From Leptobrachium leishanense (taxonomy: Eukaryota; Chordata; Amphibia; Anura; Megophryidae), in contig CM019075.1 of NCBI GenBank assembly GCA_009667805.1, positions 21,015,615 to 21,079,614 of the forward strand: a stretch of 64,000 nucleotides of DNA. The letters are read 5' to 3'. The translations under genes were made by a program, and so were the position numbers. Below are positions 58,060 through 64,000 of this stretch, piece after piece (the first letter of the stretch is position 1; each line of letters begins with the position of its first letter). Under the pieces are notes generated by a model. The model searched no databases and had not been told where the DNA came from. It worked only from the letters and a program-made list of their open reading frames with translations.

Positions 58060-59495
58060 ATGATGTATCTCTCCTCCACTCCATACCCTCATACTGTATC
58101 CCTCCTCCACTCCATACCCTCATACTGTATCTCTCCTCCACTCCATAACCTCATACTGTATCCCTCCTCCACTCCATACCCTCATACTGTATCTCTCCTC
58201 CACTCCATACCCTCATACTGTATCTCTCCTCCACTCCATACCCTCATACTGTATCTCTCCTCCACTCCATACCCTCATACTGTATCTCTCCTCCACTCCA
58301 TACCCTCATACTGTATCTCTCCTCCACTCCATACCCTCATACTGTATCTCTCCTCCACTCCATACCCTCATACTGTATCTCTCCTCCACTCTATACCCTC
58401 ATACTGTATCCCTCCTCCACTCCATACCCTCATACTGTATCCCTCCTCCACTCCATACCCTCATACTGTATCTCTCCTCCACTCCATACCCTCATACTGT
58501 ATCTCTCCTCCACTCCATACCCTCATACTGTATCTCTCCTCCACTCCATACCCTCATACTGTATCTCTCCTCCACTCTATACCCTCATACTGTATCCCTC
58601 CTCCACTCCATACCCTCATACTGTATCTCTCCTCCACTCCATACCCTCATACTGTATCTCTCCTCCACTCTATACCCTCATACTGTATCTCTCCTCCACT
58701 CTATACCCTCATACTGTATCTCTCCTCCACTCAATACCCTCATACTGAATCTCTCCTCTGCACCATACCTCCACTCTGTATCTCTCCTCCGCGCCATACC
58801 TCCACTCTGTATCACTCCTCCACGCCATACCTCCACTCTGTATCTCTCCTCCACGCCATACCTCCACTCTGTATCTCTCCTCCACGCCATACCTCCACTC
58901 TGTATCTCTCCTCCACGCCATACCTCCACTCTGTATCACTCCTCCACGCCATACCTCCACTCTGTATCTCTCCTCCACGCCATACCTCCACTCTGTATCT
59001 CTCCTCCACGCCATACCTCCACTCTGTATCTCTCCTCCGCGCCATACCTCCACTCTGTATCTCTCCTCCGCGCCATACCTCCACTCTGTATCACTCCTCC
59101 ACGCCATACCTCCACTCTTTATCACTCCTCCACGCCATACCTCCACTCTGTATCTCTCCTCCGCGCCATACCTCCACTCTGTATCTCTCCTCTGCACCAT
59201 ACCTCCACTCTGTATCACTCCTCCACGCCATACCTCCACTCTGTATCTCTCCTCCGCGCCATACCTCCACTCTGTATCACTCCTCCACGCCATACCTCCA
59301 CTCTGTATCTCTCCTCCGCGCCATACCTCCACTCTGTATCTCTCCTCCGCGCCATACCTCCACTCTGTATCACTCCTCCACGCCATACCTCCACTCTGCA
59401 TCTCTCCTCCACACCATACCTCCACTCTGTATCTCTCCTCCGCACCATACCTCCACTCTGTATCTCTCATCCACGCAATACCTCCACGCTGTATT
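58060..59495. repeat. 31-bp minisatellite, two subfamilies
   Basis: To about 58740 the units are TACTGTATCTCTCCTCCACT plus CCATACCCTCA. Afterwards they are CACTCTGTATCTCTCCTCCR plus CGCCATACCTC. Three units equal 31 codons, so every register stays open, which explains the 539-codon plus-strand ORF and the minus-strand RYRVEVWRGG frames. Decayed edges extend to about 59680. Confidence 0.96.
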
Positions 59496-60700
59496 CCAAA
59501 TCTCTCCCCCAGCTACACACCGATTCTCCTCTGTTCCATATGGCCAACCATTACTTATACAACTGTACACGTCTCATGTACTCTTCCTTTCCAGTCCATA
59601 CCACTCTGCCCCCCCCCATTCTGTATCTGTACCCCTTCAATCCATACGCTCATTTGCTCAGATTGTAAAGCTGGGATAAGAGTAAAGCTTGCTCCTGTAC
59701 TAAACCAGAACCTTTCCCTAGCGATTGGATGTGTCCGTGGGCTCACCTCAGATACTGGAGGATTAGAAGTGCTGGGATCTTACGGTCAGGGAGGGGGTCG
59801 CCATCCCGCTCTTAACTCTACAGACGCCATCTCCTGTTTACACAATATACAGGAACTTTAATATCAGCGCACCCAAATAACAATCAGACTGCCCCCCTCT
59901 TCCACCACAATGCCTGGATTGTTCCCCACAAAACTGTTCATGGCTGATAGCAGATCCTGCAGAACCTCTTTGTGATTTGATCTGAACTTGCTTTCTTTCA
60001 TATTGTACAGATTTCTATACCGGGTCTAACTATCCCTGCGTATTATACGTGTACACTGACATGCTTCATTTTTTCATATCATTCATGCAATATAGAAGTC
60101 AGGACCACCGCTAGCATCTGAGGGGCCCTGGTCAAGAAAGTTTCTTGGGGCCCCTCACCATGATTTCAACACCACACCTCCTTATACTCCACCTTATTTC
60201 ACACACACACACACACTCTGACCCCCTCCAACCTTCACCCCCTTCCCAGATAGACGTGGGGGTCACGGACACTTTTTATCACATAGGATGTCAGGAGTAG
60301 TGCGCCACCACCCCCCAAGTGCAGGACCCAGGGCATGCCGCCCCCTGCTTACCCCCAACCAAACAGCAGGCCTAGGAGAAAGTCAGTATAAGAAGGATAT
60401 AATGGTATAAAGGGGCAATATTATCATTACTATTAGTGCACTGGCAGGAGAGGGGTAAGAAGACCCTAATTTTGGACATGGGGCAGTGTGAGATGGGGTA
60501 TTATTAGAAGGCTGCTGGGTCGATATCATACGGATCAACAATATGGATGTAGGAGAGAATTAAGGGATGGATTACAAAAAGACAATCCTGTATAAAGAGA
60601 CAGTGTAAAGTTAATTTATTCGGCATTATAGGGTGGGTATGTCCGTGGATAAAGAGGTATATGAGGAGGATATGAGGCATAATTAGATGATCACGGCACA
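59496..60700. other. Intergenic with one dispersed-repeat fragment
   Basis: Near 60100-60170 there is a foldback-like segment GAGGGGCCCTGGTCAAGAAA / TTCTTGGGGCCCCTCACC. No gene supported. Confidence 0.45.
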
Positions 60701-60839
60701 GGTAACGCAAGACCGGAAAAGCAGTGTATGAAGCTTACAGCAGAAATGCACACAATTTTACGAGCCATTACCCACAGACTTTCTGTCACCTTGATTTCTG
60801 TGCTATTAACCTCGACTGGCTCCTGCACGCCTTAATCCC

Positions 60840-62400
60840 ATTTTCCAGGCTGTTACCCGCCTTGCCCTTGCAGGTTTCACCCCGATGCCCAGGCAATTGC
60901 CGACCACTGCCTCCACTAGACTGTCACCCCGGCAATCATCCACCACCTCCTGTGTCTATCATCAGACAGTTACCCACGATCAGTCCAGGAGATCTTCACC
61001 CCCTTTTTTACAAGTCTGACCCAACTGCAGCCTGCGGTCAGAAGCAATGCCACCTCATTTATCCACTGCCAAGCCCTCACCCCAATTCACAGGAGGATAT
61101 TCATCACCAGCGACTCCTCGAACCGTCACCGCTTTTCACAGGCTTCTACTCAAACGTCTTTCAAAAACACAAGACACTCCCCAGCACTGACTCAATCAAT
61201 CCCAATTCTCAAGACTCTACCCACTATCAAGAGTACCCCCGTTCACTAAGAAACTATCCACCCCACACTCAGACAGTGCCCCCGATTATCGCACCACTAC
61301 CCACCCCATACACATGTAGGATGTACCCCATTTCCCAAGACACTACCTACCCCATGTTCATATAGACAGTACCCCAATACCCAAGACACTTCCTACCCCA
61401 TGTTCATATAGAGAGTACCCCAATACCCAAGACACTTCCTACCCCATGTTCATATAGAGAGTACCCCAATACCCAAGACACTACCTACCCCATGTTCATA
61501 TAGACAGTACCCCAATACCCAAGACACTACCTACCCCATGCTCATATAGACAGTACCCCAATACCCAAGACACTACCTACCCCATGTTCATATAGACAGT
61601 ACCCCAATACCCAAGACACTTCCTACCCCATGCTCATAGAGAGTACCCCAATACCCAAGACACTACCTACCCCATGTTCATATAGACAGTACCCCAATAC
61701 CCAAGACACTACCTACCCCATGCTCATATAGACAGTACCCCCAATTCCCAAGACACTACCTACCCCATGCTCATATAGAGAGTACCCCAATACCCAAGAC
61801 ACTACCTACCCCAAGCTCATATAGACAGTACCCCAATACCCAAGACACTACCTACCCCATGCTCATATAGACAGTACCCCCAATTCCCAAGACACTACCT
61901 ACCCCATGCTCATATAGACAGTACCCACAATACCCAAGACACTACCTACCCCATGCTCATATAGAGAGTACCCACAATTCCCAAGACACTACCTACTCCA
62001 TGTTCATATAGACAGTACCCCAATACCCAAGACACTACCTACCCCATGCTCATACAGACAGTACCCCAATACCCAAGACACTACCTACCCCATGCTCATA
62101 TAGAGAGTACCCCCAATTCCCAAGACACTACCTACCCCATGCTCATGTACACAGTGCCCCCAATTCTATTTCCCAAGACAGTACCCACCACTGACTCTTC
62201 TAAACCCCCCCCCCATTTCCAGGATGCTCTCCATCATTCTTATAACCTCCCCTTTTCCCAAGATACTGTTCTCCTAGGACTTTTATAGAAACCCCCAATT
62301 CTCAAGATATTACCCACAGCTGTCTACAAACAACGTGTTAAACCCCCTAATCCCAGGCCTTTACTCACCGTCGCTCCTTGCAGACTGTCACCCCGAATTC
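60840..62400. repeat. 46-bp minisatellite with decayed flanks
   Basis: Core 61330-62160: ACCCCAATACCCAAGACACT plus ACCTACCCCATGTTCATATA plus GACAGT. On both sides the same theme (CCCAATTCTCAAGA, AGACAGTTACCC) continues with poor periodicity. Confidence 0.93.
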
Positions 62401-63187
62401 CCAGAGTCCACGTCTCTCTCCTTTGGAGAATACTCCAGCAATGCACACATAGACTGGGTAACACAGCCTTCCTGTCCTGCCTCCCTCCTCCCAACCTCCC
62501 ATTTGTGGAACCCTAAGCACACTGCCCACCCTATTTGTGTCACTGACAGACAGACGACGCTGTCACCCGCCCCTGTGTCTCTGGAGAGGAATGCGAGTTC
62601 CTGTGTGGACACGAATTCTGAATATTACACATAAAACACATTACGGGGAGGGGGGGGGAGCTTTCCGTAACAGCCTACTTAACCTACAAGATCACAAAAT
62701 ACAAAGTTAACGCTCCAGCTACTAAACGACAACAGACAAATACAAAATCCATGTGTCCATTTGTCCAGGGCTCGGGCGCTACAGCTGTCGATTCCGGCAG
62801 AGAAAAGGTCCAAACGCTAGAACTAAAGTTTTCATAACAAAAATACTGACCTCGAATGGAATTTGTTGGCCAATATGCGCACGCGGCTGCTTAAAAACTG
62901 CTTTTATTGATGAAATAATGTTGCGAGATCTGAATTCGGCACAAAAGGGATCATTCGCTAAACAGTGAATTAAAAGGGCGTGTGGTCCAAAGTCAACGTA
63001 GGGTTTTTAAATTTCGAGTACATGTCCTATCACGGTATTCCTTACGCTCGCCCGTTAAACAGCGCTTTAAAAGTGCAATTTTAAATCAATTCACCGCTAA
63101 AGGGTTTATTCACTAAATGGCGACTTGAAGACAAAAACGTGCAAACAAGCGTTTTGGTAGCCAAGTTATACTTGCTCGGGGACTAGG
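62401..63187. other. Intergenic, no gene recognised
   Basis: Contains an 11-base G-rich tract near 62650 and AT-rich segments such as AAAGGGTTTATTCACTAAAT. No gene supported. Confidence 0.45.
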
Positions 63188-63405
63188 GTTGTCAGATTAG
63201 CCAGGTTTACCTATTTTATGCAGAGGTGGAGCACAGGGGAAAGTGCTGCCCTGCAACATGTATAATTCATATGCAGGAGGAAGGAAATCAAGGCAGGTCA
63301 CCTGGGATTCCTTTAGGTTTTCTTACCTGCAGCATATTGATTATACATGCTGCGGGGTAGCGTTTTTCATGCACTGCCTGTCAGCATGAATACATTACTG
63401 GGGAC
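63188..63405. mobile_element. Palindromic MITE, copy 2
   Basis: GTGCTGCCCTGCAACATGTA, AGGAAATCAAGGCAGGTCAC and ATGCACTGCCTGTCAGCATG match the reverse complement of the copy at 20.40-20.66 kb. Confidence 0.7.
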
Positions 63406-63643
63406 AGATCACGGACCCTCCGAATCTGCCGCGCTTTGCTGAGGACCTTTTGTTTAGATCAGAAGGTAGAAGTCCGCAGACTCCTCTTTCACACTCGCAG
63501 CTTGCTGTTGGCAGAGAATAAATAATGGGTTTAAAAGAGGAAAATGCTTGTTTTATATAGGTGTACAGAAAAAAACGTTTTTGCGCCTACTCCCTATCGG
63601 GGTGGCTGCGTGGACCAGAAGTATCCAGCCAGCACCATGTGCT

Positions 63644-63943
63644 GACGGGGTCAGACGAGCGTTTTTGAGAGCAAAAGAAAGTCCCGTGAGAATGAACGTT
63701 CCTTCCACTCTGACGCCCGTCTGGCCGCCTCGCTGAGTGCAGTTAGTGCGCTCAGCGCTGCACGGCTCGATCTTCCTATGGAGAATCACACTTTGCAGCC
63801 CCGTCGAACGTGCGTCGTGGGGAGACTTTCAGCACGGCTGCAGCAGGCGCGGTACAGCGTGTGGCCGGCCCCATCGAAGCTGCGTCGGACGCTGGGAGGC
63901 ACGTCAGTACAGGCGCACGTAGTGCGCTCGTCTGACCCCAGCC
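63644..63943. mobile_element. Foldback element with GGGGTCAGACGAGCG ends
   Basis: GGGGTCAGACGAGCG at left and its complement CGCTCGTCTGACCCC at right are perfect inverted repeats about 300 bp apart, resembling the Harbinger-type family of this window. Target duplication not clear. Confidence 0.7.
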
Positions 63944-64000
63944 GTAACTCTGCTTCCGCTCACCGCTTAGTTAATAGACCCTTCTATCAAATAAGGAGCA

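Noticed and set aside
58060..59679. 539-codon open reading frame (plus strand) rich in SLLHSIPSYCISPP
   Set aside because: It is entirely 31-bp minisatellite; three units equal 31 codons, so all registers stay open. No promoter, splice context or domain.
60724..61365. 213-codon Pro-rich frame
   Set aside because: Composed of decayed units of the 46-bp array (CCCAATTCTCAAGA-type motifs).
1..64000. A previously undescribed multi-gene biological system
   Set aside because: Only one protein-coding gene could be supported. The remainder is tandem repeats and transposon remnants, with no operon-like or clustered gene organisation.

Overview
This looks like a gene-poor, repeat-saturated stretch of a vertebrate nuclear genome, most likely an anuran amphibian. 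The only gene I recognise with confidence has vertebrate introns and encodes an inhibitory SMAD. The rest is a mix of L2-type LINE copies, hAT, Harbinger and TTAA-type non-autonomous DNA elements, and foldback repeats of the kind common in frog genomes. The species assignment is inference; no bacterial, phage or organelle features were seen.

Layout. 1-390: a 41-bp minisatellite. 0.4-5.3 kb: intergenic DNA with small foldback elements, a TTAA-flanked element and many long G or C runs. 5.3-6.4 kb: a degenerate GACAG-rich array and a possible GC-rich promoter/first exon on the minus strand. 6.47-7.4 kb: a 36-bp array with an E-box in most units. 7.4-16.3 kb: a CA-rich satellite with a higher-order period near 2.39 kb, split by a 1,048-bp hAT element that has a perfect 8-bp target duplication. 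16.3-20.4 kb: a strongly decayed array built around TGCCAGCCTGGCA. 20.4-21.9 kb: foldback, L2 and Harbinger-type copies. 21.9-23.2 kb: a 51-bp minisatellite. 23.3-23.66 kb: a CpG-rich island. 23.69-29.6 kb: an array built on CCTGCCTGCACACTATACAG. 30.3-31.7 kb: a dead L2 LINE 3' end in which the reverse-transcriptase SLHWLPV segment has itself become a 38-bp minisatellite of about 14 copies. 33.2-43.2 kb: a 10-kb 33-bp satellite. 44.9-50.2 kb: the SMAD gene on the minus strand, with its probable 3' UTR. 50.3-54.2 kb: a 40-bp array broken by a 1.9-kb TIR element (itself carrying three foldbacks and a Harbinger MITE) and by a probable solo LTR. 54.3-56.8 kb: a GTGTGAATATTG array, another Harbinger MITE and telomere-like TTAGGG DNA. 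58.0-59.7 and 60.8-62.4 kb: 31-bp and 46-bp arrays with decayed edges. 62.4-64 kb: intergenic DNA with two more foldback elements.

Tandem repeats cover about half of the window by my estimate. With the telomere-like tract, this suggests a subtelomeric or otherwise minisatellite-prone location (inference).

The SMAD gene is intact by hand splicing: three coding exons, all junctions GT-AG, 1,065 nt including the stop, 354 residues. It starts with the MFRS...LW N-terminus of inhibitory SMADs, has MH1 and MH2 domains and lacks a C-terminal SSXS. It would act as a feedback inhibitor of BMP/TGF-beta signalling. The PPxY and PLDLS motifs of canonical SMAD6 are absent from its short linker. I found no new multi-gene system; most long open frames here are artefacts of tandem repeats.
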